Shown: positions 1-8,152, counted from the first letter of the stretch. The stretch: DNA of 10,328 nt from CAZYVU01 sp964651435 (GCA_964651435.1 CAZYVU010000061.1:1-10328); one strand, 5' to 3'. Numbers and translations are program-made. Notes: generated by a model not told the origin, from the letters alone.

Positions 1-125
1 CCACGGCCGTACAGTACAGGATCCCTTACACGACGACCCTTTCGGCCGCCCAGGCGGTGGTCAATGCCATCGAAGCGATGAAGACCGGCGGTCTTCATGT
101 CAGGGCGCTCCAGGACTACTACTGA
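1..125 (+). CDS. carB: Carbamoyl-phosphate synthase large subunit, C-terminal end (partial)
   Basis: The window opens inside a plus-strand reading frame (codons from base 3) that ends at TGA 123-125, followed at once by an in-frame TAG. The 40 visible residues include YRIPYTTTLSAAQAVVNAIE and end in ALQDYY. This matches the extreme C-terminus of CarB: the end of the MGS-like allosteric domain, where a conserved 'iPYyTTlsaAqA' strand-helix is followed by a short tail. CarB makes carbamoyl phosphate from bicarbonate, ammonia and two ATP for pyrimidine and arginine synthesis in the cytoplasm. The N-terminal part lies outside the window, so the integrity of the gene cannot be judged. No convincing terminator follows; there is only a T7 run at 147-153 without a proper stem. 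Confidence 0.85.
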   Translation, partial: TAVQYRIPYTTTLSAAQAVVNAIEAMKTGGLHVRALQDYY

Positions 126-206
126 TAGATCCCCTATAGACAAGGCTTTTTTTCTCTGGTAATCTTTCCTTGAGAGGTTGTCGCCCCACGGCGGCAGGTT
201 TCAATC

Positions 207-3200
207 GTGAGAAGGGTCTTTCTGTCCATAGCCGTTGCCGCACTGGCAATCTTCCTGGGCTCAAACCTCTTTGGCTATTCCTGGTTTTTTCTCCCCTACC
301 ACGAATATACGATACCGGGCTACCCCTCAATGGGATCGACGGCAATCGGCGACGTGAACGGCGATGGCCTCAACGACATCGTCGTCAACACAGTGGATGA
401 TCATACAGGGGTGTCGCATGTGGCGATACTCTCTCAGACCGCCTCGGGACAGATCAGCGCCTGGACACTCTATCGGATGGACGATAACATACGCCTCTAC
501 AGCTCTTCCTTGGGGGACGTCAATAACGACGGGAGGACCGACGTCATCGTAGGAGGCCAGGAGTATGATAGCGAAACCGGCGAGCCAGCAGACACCTTTC
601 TGGGCGTTTTGCTCCAGAATCAATGGGGAACCCTCGATGCCATGCAAATCTACCCGTGGACTAGGTTCAATACGCTCTACCCCAAAGCAGCGGACATGAA
701 CAACGACGGTCTTGCCGATGTGGTGGGCATGGGCTGGCAAGGGAACTCGATCTCCATCCGGTACCAGGACGGCGAGGGCACACTCTCAAAGGAGGTGGTT
801 TACGAGATCCCGCCGGACCAGTACAATTATTTCGTACCGGCCGACATCAATAATGACGGCCTCATAGACATCGTTGCCATGACCCGGACGGGGCTTCAGA
901 TCTTCGTCCGCAACCATGACGGTACATTCCAACCGCCCTATTTCAGGGGCCTCTCCGAAGACTTCCGCATATACGGCCTCGCCGTCGGAGATGTCAACGG
1001 CGACAGCCTTAACGATATCGTTGCCTCGTTCAACAGCGACTCTTCCGGCCCTCGGATTGCCGTCATCTATCAAACTCCCTCGGGCACCCTCGGCCCTTTA
1101 AATCTGCAGCCCTGCTATGCCATGCCCACATCCGTCAAGATCGCCGATGTAAACCTCGACGGCAGGAATGATATCGTCGTTATCCATGCCTACTGGTATG
1201 CCTTCGGCGTTTTCCTGCAGAACCCTGACGGCACCATGCTTCCCGAAGAACTCTATCCTTTTGCCCGGTCACAAAACGGCAGCCCCGATGCACTCGCAAT
1301 AGGCGACGTCAACTCCGACGGGCTTCCCGACGTGGTGTACGGGGACCATGCCGACAACCGGGGGGCCATCGTGGCACTCCACTCCAAGGGGTACAGCACT
1401 ATCACCGTAGCCCTTGAGGGGGGCGGAACCGGAGGGGTTATCGACTCCAGCGGCACCATATCCTGCAGTTACTCAAGCGGCGGCCACTATTGTGCAAGCG
1501 GGATATGGAAGGGATTTCCCATAAGCTTCTACGCGAAGCCCGACAAGGGCTCCCGGTTCGCCGGCTGGGCCGGCTCCTGCTCCGGCATCGGGCCATGCAA
1601 CCTTACGACGGGAGGGGATATAGCCCTTACGGCCTTTTTTGAGCGGCAGACGGCACTCACTATCAAGCTCTGGTCCGACGGTTGGGAGTACGGCATGGTG
1701 ACCAGCTCACCGCCGGGCATCGAGTGCGGCTCCCGGGGGCTCTTCTGTACGTATACCTTCGACAAAGGAACCTCAGTCACGCTCACTCCCCACGCGGCAC
1801 CCGGCGCAACCTTTATAGGCTGGAACGAAACGTGGTTATGCCCCGGCCAGGGTGAATGCACCCTGGTCATGGACAGCGACAAAGAACTGAACTTAGGTTT
1901 TGTGTACTGCACCTACTCTCTCTTCCCGTCGCACGTCGCCTTCCCCGCTGCCGGAGGAAGCACTACCGTCTATGCCACAATCATACGTTCCGGCTCATCT
2001 ATGTGTGCGGTGCCCTACCCGGTCGAGGACTGTTCATGGCTGAAGGGGCATCTCACCGACCCCAAGGGTATTACGATAGGGCTGGATGCCGACGATAACC
2101 GGAGCGGTTTGCCACGGACCTGCACCGTCACGGCCGGTGGTCAGCCGGTCGTGGTCACCCAGGACGGTGCATCCTGTTCCGTTCTATCGCTCAAACCCCT
2201 GTCGCAGACGCTCCCTTCTACGGAGGCTTCGGGCGCCTTTCTCGTCAAGACGACCCTCGGTGATTGCCCATGGACCGCATCAACGCAGTCCCCCTGGATA
2301 CATATCACCTCCCCGCAAGGGACCGGGGAGGGGCGGGTCACCTTCGCCCTCGACGCCAATACGGGAAAGGCCACCCGGACGGGAACGATTTCCGTCCGGT
2401 CCGTATCGACGCCGGCTGTTGAAAAAATATTCACGGTGCGTCAAAAACCGGGGAAGAAAGCCGGCATGAGGGTGCCTGCGGGCCGTGAAGAGACCGGGAA
2501 TGGCATCAAAGGGCCCTTTTACGAAAACCTGTTCCGGCCATATGTACTTTTCGACCCTGGCTCCAATATCCTCGCCATCGCCGTGGGGGATATTAACAAT
2601 GACGGCCGCAAGGACATCGTTGCATTGACCATGGAAGACCTTTTTGTGTATCTCCAGGATGACAAGGGGAACCTCCGGGAGCCGATCAGGTATGAGGGGT
2701 CTATCGGGTATGCCGAATCGATCGATGTGGCCGATGTGAACGGAGACGGCAGGGACGATGTCGTAGTGGCGTATTGCGGCCTGAAGGTTTATCTTCAGAA
2801 TTCCAACGGGACCCTGGACCCCCCCATATTCTATCCTTCTCCCGCGCCTTCGGGGTACTGCTTTGCCGACCTCGTGAAAACGGGCGATTTCGATAATGAC
2901 GGCCGCATCGACGTGGCCGCAATAGGCTCTCATAATAAGTCCGTAGCCGCTGGGGTATGGTATCAGAACGCCTCGGGGACGCTCGATCCGCCGCTCTTCT
3001 ATTATGTTCCTTACTGGGGAAAGGGCGAGATCGATGCTGCCGACGTCACCGGGGATGGAAGGACCGACCTGTTGGTCATGAGCGGACAATACTCCGGCGC
3101 CCCCAACGTTACGATCTTGCCGCAGACCCCCGAAGGGACGCTCGATGCCCCTTTTCAATACGACTTGTACGACACGCTCACCTGGGGGATGGCGGCAGGC

Positions 3201-4409
3201 GATGTGAACGGCGACGGGCTGAAAGATGTGGTGCAGACAACCTGGGACGGATTTATCGGCGTCTTTCTGCAGGGTCAGGACGGCAGGCTGCAGGAGCCCT
3301 TAGTCTATCCGACGCTTGACCGTGGCGTCGAGGATGGCATCAGAATAGAACTCGGATCCGTGGCCGTGGGCGACCTCGACGGAGACGGGAGGGATGACAT
3401 TGCCTTTTTGTACCAGCTCTACCCTTACCTCGGCGTCTTCCTTCAGGACACAAACGGCGGCCTCAGAGAAGAGCAACGCTACCGCGTACCGGGGGACTAC
3501 TATTACAGTAATCCCAAGGCCCTCATCGTTGCCGACGTGAACGGCGACGGGTTCAACGACCTCGTGATCGGGGAGAATCAATCCGGCGTGGTGATCCTCT
3601 ACAACATGGGCAACACCCGCCTGCTGTCGGTTAAGAAGACCGGCGAAGGACAGGGGTCGGTGGTAAGTTATCCCGACGGCATCGACTGCGGCACCTCATG
3701 TACCAAAGGCTATCCTATAGGGACCACCGTGACCCTCACGGCTAAGACCGGTGCCGATTCCGTCTTCACCGGCTGGTCCGGAGCCTCCTGCGCCGGCACC
3801 GGCCCCTGCGTTCTCACCGTCACAAACGACATCGATGTGCAAGCAGTTTTTTCCAGGTCCTGTGCCTATTCCATCTCGCCGTCGCGCATCACGGAGCCTT
3901 TCGCCGGCGGCACAATGGAGGTGGAGATAGGGGCCACAGGCGCCGCGTCGTGCCCAAAGCCCGTCGTCCGCGTGCCTTACGACTGGATAGAGATATCCGC
4001 AGTTTCCTGGAAGGACAACAGAGGCACGATACGAATCGTCACGGCGGAAAACGACAGTACGGTGCCAAGATCGGCAAACATACCCGTTTACGGAACCTGG
4101 CTCACCGTGTATCAGGAAGGCATCCCCTGCCGGGTCACAATGTTTGGGGCCGTCTATCGGTCCTATGGCCGGGAAGGAGGCAAAAGCCGAGCCTGGGTAG
4201 GTACCGACTCACGGGACGAATGCCCGTGGATCCTTTCCGTCTCTGCCCCCTGGATCCGCATAGAACCATCCTACGGAAGGGGAAACTACAACACCATCAC
4301 CCTTTCCGTCGATCCCAACACCACAAACATGCCGAGGAGCGCCGTCGTCACTGCAGCATCACAATCACAACCCCAAAAGAAGAAGACCCTCATCATTCGA
4401 CAGAAATAA
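207..4409 (+). CDS. Large exported protein: two FG-GAP/VCBS propellers with InlB-type B-repeats and BACON-like domains
   Basis: This 1400-residue protein starts at GTG 207, the only start codon after the in-frame stop at 171-173; a weak GGCAGG lies just upstream. Residues 1-25 form a Sec signal peptide (RR, then a hydrophobic stretch). Seven Asp-rich calcium-loop motifs of the form DxNxDGxxD start at residues 49, 104, 163, 213, 262, 314 and 367, spaced 49-59 apart: one seven-bladed integrin-like propeller. Two Cys-containing InlB-type B-repeats follow (about 396-481 and 482-567; cores GWAGSCSGIGPC and GWNETWLC), then two BACON-like Ig domains (about 568-654 and 655-747; core SPWIHITSPQGTGEG). 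A linker to about 775 leads to a second propeller with loops at 795, 843, 894, 946, 999, 1056 and 1110, a third B-repeat (about 1138-1218) and two more BACON-like domains (1219-1305 and 1308-1400). There is no C-terminal anchor, LPXTG or PEP-CTERM motif. Family knowledge supports an extracellular calcium-binding, ligand- or glycan-binding or adhesive role; the ligand is unknown. It is not obviously linked to carB. Confidence 0.88.
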   Translation: MRRVFLSIAVAALAIFLGSNLFGYSWFFLPYHEYTIPGYPSMGSTAIGDVNGDGLNDIVVNTVDDHTGVSHVAILSQTASGQISAWTLYRMDDNIRLYSSSLGDVNNDGRTDVIVGGQEYDSETGEPADTFLGVLLQNQWGTLDAMQIYPWTRFNTLYPKAADMNNDGLADVVGMGWQGNSISIRYQDGEGTLSKEVVYEIPPDQYNYFVPADINNDGLIDIVAMTRTGLQIFVRNHDGTFQPPYFRGLSEDFRIYGLAVGDVNGDSLNDIVASFNSDSSGPRIAVIYQTPSGTLGPLNLQPCYAMPTSVKIADVNLDGRNDIVVIHAYWYAFGVFLQNPDGTMLPEELYPFARSQNGSPDALAIGDVNSDGLPDVVYGDHADNRGAIVALHSKGYSTITVALEGGGTGGVIDSSGTISCSYSSGGHYCASGIWKGFPISFYAKPDKGSRFAGWAGSCSGIGPCNLTTGGDIALTAFFERQTALTIKLWSDGWEYGMVTSSPPGIECGSRGLFCTYTFDKGTSVTLTPHAAPGATFIGWNETWLCPGQGECTLVMDSDKELNLGFVYCTYSLFPSHVAFPAAGGSTTVYATIIRSGSSMCAVPYPVEDCSWLKGHLTDPKGITIGLDADDNRSGLPRTCTVTAGGQPVVVTQDGASCSVLSLKPLSQTLPSTEASGAFLVKTTLGDCPWTASTQSPWIHITSPQGTGEGRVTFALDANTGKATRTGTISVRSVSTPAVEKIFTVRQKPGKKAGMRVPAGREETGNGIKGPFYENLFRPYVLFDPGSNILAIAVGDINNDGRKDIVALTMEDLFVYLQDDKGNLREPIRYEGSIGYAESIDVADVNGDGRDDVVVAYCGLKVYLQNSNGTLDPPIFYPSPAPSGYCFADLVKTGDFDNDGRIDVAAIGSHNKSVAAGVWYQNASGTLDPPLFYYVPYWGKGEIDAADVTGDGRTDLLVMSGQYSGAPNVTILPQTPEGTLDAPFQYDLYDTLTWGMAAGDVNGDGLKDVVQTTWDGFIGVFLQGQDGRLQEPLVYPTLDRGVEDGIRIELGSVAVGDLDGDGRDDIAFLYQLYPYLGVFLQDTNGGLREEQRYRVPGDYYYSNPKALIVADVNGDGFNDLVIGENQSGVVILYNMGNTRLLSVKKTGEGQGSVVSYPDGIDCGTSCTKGYPIGTTVTLTAKTGADSVFTGWSGASCAGTGPCVLTVTNDIDVQAVFSRSCAYSISPSRITEPFAGGTMEVEIGATGAASCPKPVVRVPYDWIEISAVSWKDNRGTIRIVTAENDSTVPRSANIPVYGTWLTVYQEGIPCRVTMFGAVYRSYGREGGKSRAWVGTDSRDECPWILSVSAPWIRIEPSYGRGNYNTITLSVDPNTTNMPRSAVVTAASQSQPQKKKTLIIRQK

Positions 4410-4498
4410 TGTCATCCGGCCCAAGGTCGGGAGACGCTTGAGTCTCGCACCAGCCGCGAACGTATTATGGAGTCAGGGCTTGACGCCCCGGAGCTGCT

Positions 4499-6307
4499 TT
4501 AGTGTTCGAAAACCAGGCGCAGATAGGCTCTTCCGTCCTTTTCACCACCCTCCACGCGCTTCGCTAAGCCATGAATAATGCCCGATGACGCGGCCTTGAT
4601 GGCCTCATCGAAATCTTCAGGGCTTTCCGCCGTCTCCATCACCGCGTTCCAATCAACGGGCTGAGCCTTGGCAGGCTTCCAGGGCCTTCCCGCATAATCG
4701 ATGGTCAGGATCAGCTTGTATTCATCGAATTGCGCAGTCAGGAGCGGCGTCCCCTGTATCAACCCCCCTTCCCCCAGAGCTTCCAGTGCCTCGCCTACTG
4801 CCAGTCCGGCACTTGTGATGACCTCGCGCCGTGCACCCCATGTTTCCCCGTAATGCTCAAGAAAGTGCGCCGCCTGATCGGCCCTGTTCGGCGCATCGAG
4901 CATCAGCCGGCCGGTCTGCGAGATCCCGAGGCGAAATAGGAGATTGAGCCCAATGGCAACGGAAACGCCGATGACGAGACCGGAACCGAGGATCGGCTTC
5001 AGGTCGATGGATACCAATGCCGTCAGTTCGGGGACGAGCATCACGGCAACCCCGGCGGCCAGGCCCAGACCGACTGTGGCCCGGCGTCGCCCGTTCAGCA
5101 GTCTCGAAAGGATGAGCTCCGCCCCGGAGACCATCATGTAGGCGGCAGTATAGATCATGATGGCGCCGGCAACGGCCTGGGGCATCATGATGATGAATGT
5201 GGCAAACTGGGGGAGAAAGGCTACGGCCATGAGCATAATCCCCGCGGCCACCCCCACCCGCCTGGCGGCAACGCCGGTAGCATGGGCAAGTCCGAGATGG
5301 GCCGAGGAAGAACCGATAGACATCGTGCCTGCCAGGCCGCAGAGGGAAATGCACAAACCTACACCGTTCAGAAGCCGGCCGATCATCGGGAAATCGGGCC
5401 GGCGCCACTGTTTGTTGTTCATACGGTCGATAACCACCCCGCAGCCCACCTCGTCGACGGCACTGATGATGATGGTGAAAACGAGCGGAATAATAGCGCC
5501 CGGAACCCAGGCCAGCGTGGGGCGGACATAATCGCCCATGGGAAGGGAGAAAAAGGGCTGACCGGCAACAACGGTCAACTCAGCAATACCGTATTGACCG
5601 GTCAGGATGGCCGCGCCCAATCCGGCAGCAGCACCGATGGCCAGCCCGAGGACGCGGAGACGATCGGTGACCCAGACTGACACCGCCGTAATCGTTGCCA
5701 GCGTTACAACGCCGATGATGACATGATCGAACTGGATGGAGGCCTCGGCCCCGGACAATAGCCCCGTACATCGCCGGACCCCTCCGGGCAACAGGCCCAT
5801 CCCAAGAAGCAGGAGAAGAACACCTGTTACCTCCGGCGGAAAGAGCACGCGCAAGCGGGGAAGAAAGCGTCCCAGAAAGAAGACGGCGATACCGGCAACG
5901 AAGACACCGCCCGTTGCGGCCCCCAGTCCAAACGTGTTGGCAACGGAAATGAAAACCATAAGGGTGACGGTGCTCGGGATAAAGACGAGCAGGTGGCCGG
6001 CGCTGACCCGCGTGGTGAGTCCGTTCAACAGCGTCCCGAACCCTATAATGACGACCCCCAGGGAGACAAAACCCCTGAGCGGACCGCCCGATAATCCTAT
6101 ATCTGTGCCGGCAATGACCATGTAGACGACAAGCATCATGGCCACCAAGGCATGTTGGGCTCCCGCCAGAAGAGTCGTGGACCAGGGCGGCGCCTCCTGG
6201 GCAATATAAAGCATCTCGCGGGGTTTTTCGCGCTTCGCATCGACAAAGGGCGGAAGGATGGAATCGAATAACTTCTTCAGAGTACATGATAAGAACCGGG
6301 CCGTCAC
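4499..6307 (-). CDS. NCS2-family (xanthine/uracil permease-like) transporter with extra C-terminal soluble domain
   Basis: This is a 602-residue inner-membrane protein with about 12-14 hydrophobic segments between residues 45 and 462. Family marks are KPREMLYIAQEAPPW before TM1, the TM1 motif GAQH (Gln51-His52) and the helix SAVDEVGCG (285-290). The signature helix reads SSSAHLGLAHATGVAARR (333-350), where most NCS2 proteins have S-Q-N-x-G-x4-T-G-V-x-S-R. The substrate-contacting Gln-Asn pair is therefore Ala336-His337, and the usual E..GD of the preceding motif is D285..G-C289. Members are proton- or sodium-coupled nucleobase importers; the changed site makes the substrate uncertain. Residues 478-602 form a soluble tail. 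Its AVGEALEAL and DYAGRP segments weakly recall a degenerate GHKL/HATPase fold (inference only). The GTG at 6307 has no Shine-Dalgarno and sits about 8 bases after a strong -10, so translation may be leaderless or may start at ATG 6214 (residue 32). The gene converges on the plus-strand surface-protein gene. Confidence 0.85.
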   Translation of the reverse strand: MTARFLSCTLKKLFDSILPPFVDAKREKPREMLYIAQEAPPWSTTLLAGAQHALVAMMLVVYMVIAGTDIGLSGGPLRGFVSLGVVIIGFGTLLNGLTTRVSAGHLLVFIPSTVTLMVFISVANTFGLGAATGGVFVAGIAVFFLGRFLPRLRVLFPPEVTGVLLLLLGMGLLPGGVRRCTGLLSGAEASIQFDHVIIGVVTLATITAVSVWVTDRLRVLGLAIGAAAGLGAAILTGQYGIAELTVVAGQPFFSLPMGDYVRPTLAWVPGAIIPLVFTIIISAVDEVGCGVVIDRMNNKQWRRPDFPMIGRLLNGVGLCISLCGLAGTMSIGSSSAHLGLAHATGVAARRVGVAAGIMLMAVAFLPQFATFIIMMPQAVAGAIMIYTAAYMMVSGAELILSRLLNGRRRATVGLGLAAGVAVMLVPELTALVSIDLKPILGSGLVIGVSVAIGLNLLFRLGISQTGRLMLDAPNRADQAAHFLEHYGETWGARREVITSAGLAVGEALEALGEGGLIQGTPLLTAQFDEYKLILTIDYAGRPWKPAKAQPVDWNAVMETAESPEDFDEAIKAASSGIIHGLAKRVEGGEKDGRAYLRLVFEH

Positions 6308-6314
6308 TGAAGGG

Positions 6315-6344
6315 AATATAGAGAATCGAGCCGTCGTGTGTCAA
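6315..6344 (-). promoter_or_regulatory. Sigma-70-type promoter of the NCS2 permease
   Basis: Read on the minus strand there is a perfect -35, TTGACA (6344-6339), an 18-base spacer and a -10 of TATATT (6320-6315, five of six consensus bases). The predicted transcript start falls at about 6307-6308, on the annotated GTG itself. If this promoter is used, the mRNA is leaderless or translation starts downstream, for example at ATG 6214. Confidence 0.6.
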
Positions 6345-6359
6345 TCAGAAAATTGATTG
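6342..6359. promoter_or_regulatory. Inverted repeat overlapping the -35 box (candidate operator)
   Basis: CAATCA (6342-6347), a six-base spacer and TGATTG (6354-6359) form a perfect 6+6 inverted repeat that overlaps the TTGACA -35 box of the permease promoter. That placement suits a repressor operator for a dimeric regulator. No regulator gene is visible nearby, and a repeat of this size can occur by chance. Confidence 0.35.
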
Positions 6360-6401
6360 CAACGAGCGGCCGTCTTCCCTTGTCCGGCATAGGCGGTTCT
6401 T

Positions 6402-7582
6402 TCAGCGGCAGGAAGTCGGCGGCCCCTTTTTCGGTCCCATACCAAAGAAGAATCGCATCGGGTTGAACGGCCTCACGAGCAGCTCGTACAAGCCAAAGGT
6501 GAGAGGGAATGAGGCCGCCGCGATGACTATGAACTTGAGCGGGATGTCCATGCCCGAGGGAACAAAGAAAAAGCCGACGCAGAGTATCACCGTCTGATGG
6601 AACAAATAGAACGGTAGAAGCGCCCCGTTGCCGTAGTTTAGCCACCTGCCGCGGGACTTGAGGTATCTTGCCCCTATGGTGAGCGTAACCATGACAGCGC
6701 TCCAACTGGAAATACTCCACAGGATCTGGAAAAGGACGTACATCACGGACAGCGGCTGTCGGCCGAACGGCGCATAGCCGAATACTTTGACGAGAGCAAT
6801 CTCACCCAGAAAGGTGGCCGGCCACAGAACGACGCAGGCTGATCCATACCTGACGAAGGCGCCCGCGAAGCGTTTGTCGGCGGGAATGATATAGCACGTG
6901 ATAAAGTAGATCGCGTACCAGACTAATTCTGCCCAACTCTTCTGAGCCTCGAACGCAACAAGGGCCACGGTCAACGGAACAAGAAAGACGAACACATCAC
7001 ATCGGCGCTCACACCATCCCGCACGGGTTCCTATCCATCGTTGCCCCTGATCCTTTTTCAGCCAGAGGAACAGAGGGAGGGAGATAAGCGAGATGAGAAA
7101 GAGGTCCTGGAGGAACCACAATTGACCGGAAAAAGGCACAGGCAGCAAAGTAGTCGGCCTCTTCGGCAGGTGGGGCAACCCAAGGCGGGCGAAGTAGCGG
7201 GGAATTATCTCGGCAAAGCTGCCACCGTATCCCGAATTGGTGAGCTCGTCGGAATAAAACTGCGGCGGTAACAGGATGAGAAGGCCTACCGTATAGAGCG
7301 GAATGAGAAGCCGCTTGACGCGTTCCCACAGATACTCCCCGGCCGTCCTCGAGCTGAGCGCGTGCCACGCGCCGACGCCGGACAAGAGGAAAAAAGTTCT
7401 ATAACCCAGGGCCAGATGATTAGGCGCACCGTCCAGAAGAGAAGCTCGCTCTGCTCCCCGTTGTTTACATACCACTCCTGGGTATCAAAGAAGCGCGTGC
7501 AGTGGAAGACAAAGACGGCGAGCATAGCAATGATCCTCAACCAATCGATGTCGTTTCGGCGCTCGCCCAACCCTGAATACAC
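6402..7582 (-). pseudogene. Acyltransferase-3 family membrane protein, frameshifted at a homopolymer
   Basis: The N-terminal frame starts at GTG 7582, with AGGAGG at 7595-7590 seven bases upstream. It encodes RRNDIDWLRIIAMLAVFVFH, the classic TM1 of acyltransferase-3 (OafA/MdoC-like) enzymes with the conserved D-x-L-R and catalytic-type His. After WPWVIEL it slips out of frame. The other minus-strand frame then continues with TFFLLSGVGAWHALSSRTAG, ERVKRLLIPLYTVGLLILLP, GQLWFLQDLFLISLISLPLF and further membrane helices to the stop at 6402. Adding one base in the T6 run (plus-strand A6, 7390-7395) restores VIELFFLLSG and gives a single 393-residue protein, a normal length for the family. Such enzymes move acyl groups onto sugars, lipids or glucans in the inner membrane; the acceptor is unknown here. 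The break may be a true mutation, a slippery phase-variable tract or a homopolymer sequencing error. The rest of the gene is open and well conserved, which suggests recent loss or an error. Confidence 0.8.
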
Positions 7583-7584
7583 CT

Positions 7585-7613
7585 TGCGGCCTCCTAAATT
7601 CTGCGGCCTCCTA
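7585..7613. repeat. 12-bp direct repeat containing two Shine-Dalgarno cores
   Basis: TGCGGCCTCCTA occurs at 7585-7596 and again at 7602-7613, a 17-base period. On the minus strand each copy carries AGGAGG. The copy nearer the gene (7595-7590) is correctly placed for the acyltransferase GTG at 7582; the other lies 17 bases further upstream and looks like a small tandem duplication of the ribosome binding site. Confidence 0.7.
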
Positions 7614-7778
7614 TCACGATCTGTTGTTCATTTTTTTACAACGGATATCCACTTTTCAAGTGCAAAACAGCCCCAGCCCAGCGTTGCGAATTGCCGACCG
7701 GAACTACCGGCTGCAAGGTGGTCTTTCGCGGGTATTGTTTGTTGCGAGTTGGACAAAGGACCTCGCTCAGCCCCAGTC

Positions 7779-7988
7779 TCACGAGTCCGCTGATTTCGGG
7801 AGCACCGGCTTAATGTCGACGATCAGAGTTTTGTTAATCTCGTCGACCGGCCCCACCCTCATTCTGTTCCCAATGATCTCCAAAATGGCAAACCGGCTCA
7901 GGCCGACTGTACTCGGTCTATCGGAAGACCACATAGACAAGAACCGACCATGGGCCTGTTTATGGCCTGCGTGGATGCACTTTTCTGG
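7779..7988 (-). pseudogene. C-terminal remnant of a TsaA/TrmO (YaeB, AF_0241) family tRNA methyltransferase
   Basis: A 69-codon minus-strand frame runs from just inside an in-frame TGA (7991-7989) to TGA 7781-7779. It reads ...HAGHKQAHGRFL, SMWSSDRPSTVGLSRF, AILEIIGNRMRVGPVDEINK and TLIVDIKPVLPKSADS. This follows the family pattern H-P-x-G...G-v-F-a-t-R-s-p-x-R-P-N-p-I-G-L-s, then l-l-e-i-e-G-n-x-l-x-V-x-g-l-D-a-l-d-G-T-P-l-l-D-I-K-P-y-l-P. TrmO uses S-adenosylmethionine to N6-methylate t6A at tRNA position 37. The N-terminal half of the domain is missing and the frame is closed upstream. Key spots are altered: RPNPIGL is RPSTVGL, and the conserved DGTP turn is degraded to INKT. There is no good start or ribosome binding site. 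I read it as a decayed fragment, not a working enzyme. A short independent protein of unknown use cannot be ruled out. Confidence 0.68.
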
Positions 7989-8020
7989 TCAACGGTGGTT
8001 AATGTGAGGTTCGAGAGCCG

Positions 8021-8152
8021 TCAACGACCATGATTGTACTCGTGTCTGTGATGTATGCCGGGAGCATGGGGGTGTTCATGGGCGATGGCCTCATTGACGC
8101 GAACAAGCTTTCTTAAGGAGGTGCAACGGGCCATACCTTTCGGCTTCTTGAC
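8021..8152 (-). pseudogene. Open frame ending in a His-rich, metal-binding-like tail (possible gene remnant)
   Basis: Between TGA 8155-8153 and TGA 8023-8021 lies a 43-codon minus-strand frame. Its second half reads HEHPHAPGIHHRHEYNHGR, with seven His in 19 residues. Such HxHPHxP-x-HHRHxH tails occur at the C-terminus of some bacterial membrane transporters and metal-handling proteins, from memory of those families. Here nothing upstream in frame looks like the rest of such a protein, and no start signal is evident. It is either the last exon-like scrap of a deleted gene or a chance frame. The identification is weak; the His clustering itself is plain. Confidence 0.3.

Noticed and set aside
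126..206. T7 run after carB considered as an intrinsic terminator
   Set aside because: No stable GC-rich stem precedes the T-run; only a three-pair helix can be drawn.
2280..3158. Minus-strand open frame of 292 codons opposite the surface-protein gene
   Set aside because: It is the antisense shadow of the GC-rich Asp-loop repeats, with no ribosome binding site and no domain; the plus-strand gene explains the region.
4416..4430. CCGGCC-CAA-GGTCGG stem between the convergent genes, considered as a bidirectional terminator
   Set aside because: It has only six pairs, one of them G-U, and no T-run on either side; a 4-bp stem near 4475-4490 is no better.
5580..6344. Minus-strand open frame of 254 codons overlapping the permease
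   Set aside because: It is an out-of-frame shadow with low-complexity Arg/His/Cys-rich composition; the permease frame carries all family motifs.
7624..8007. Plus-strand open frame of 127 codons
   Set aside because: It has no ribosome binding site or recognisable motif, and it runs antisense to the TsaA/TrmO remnant.
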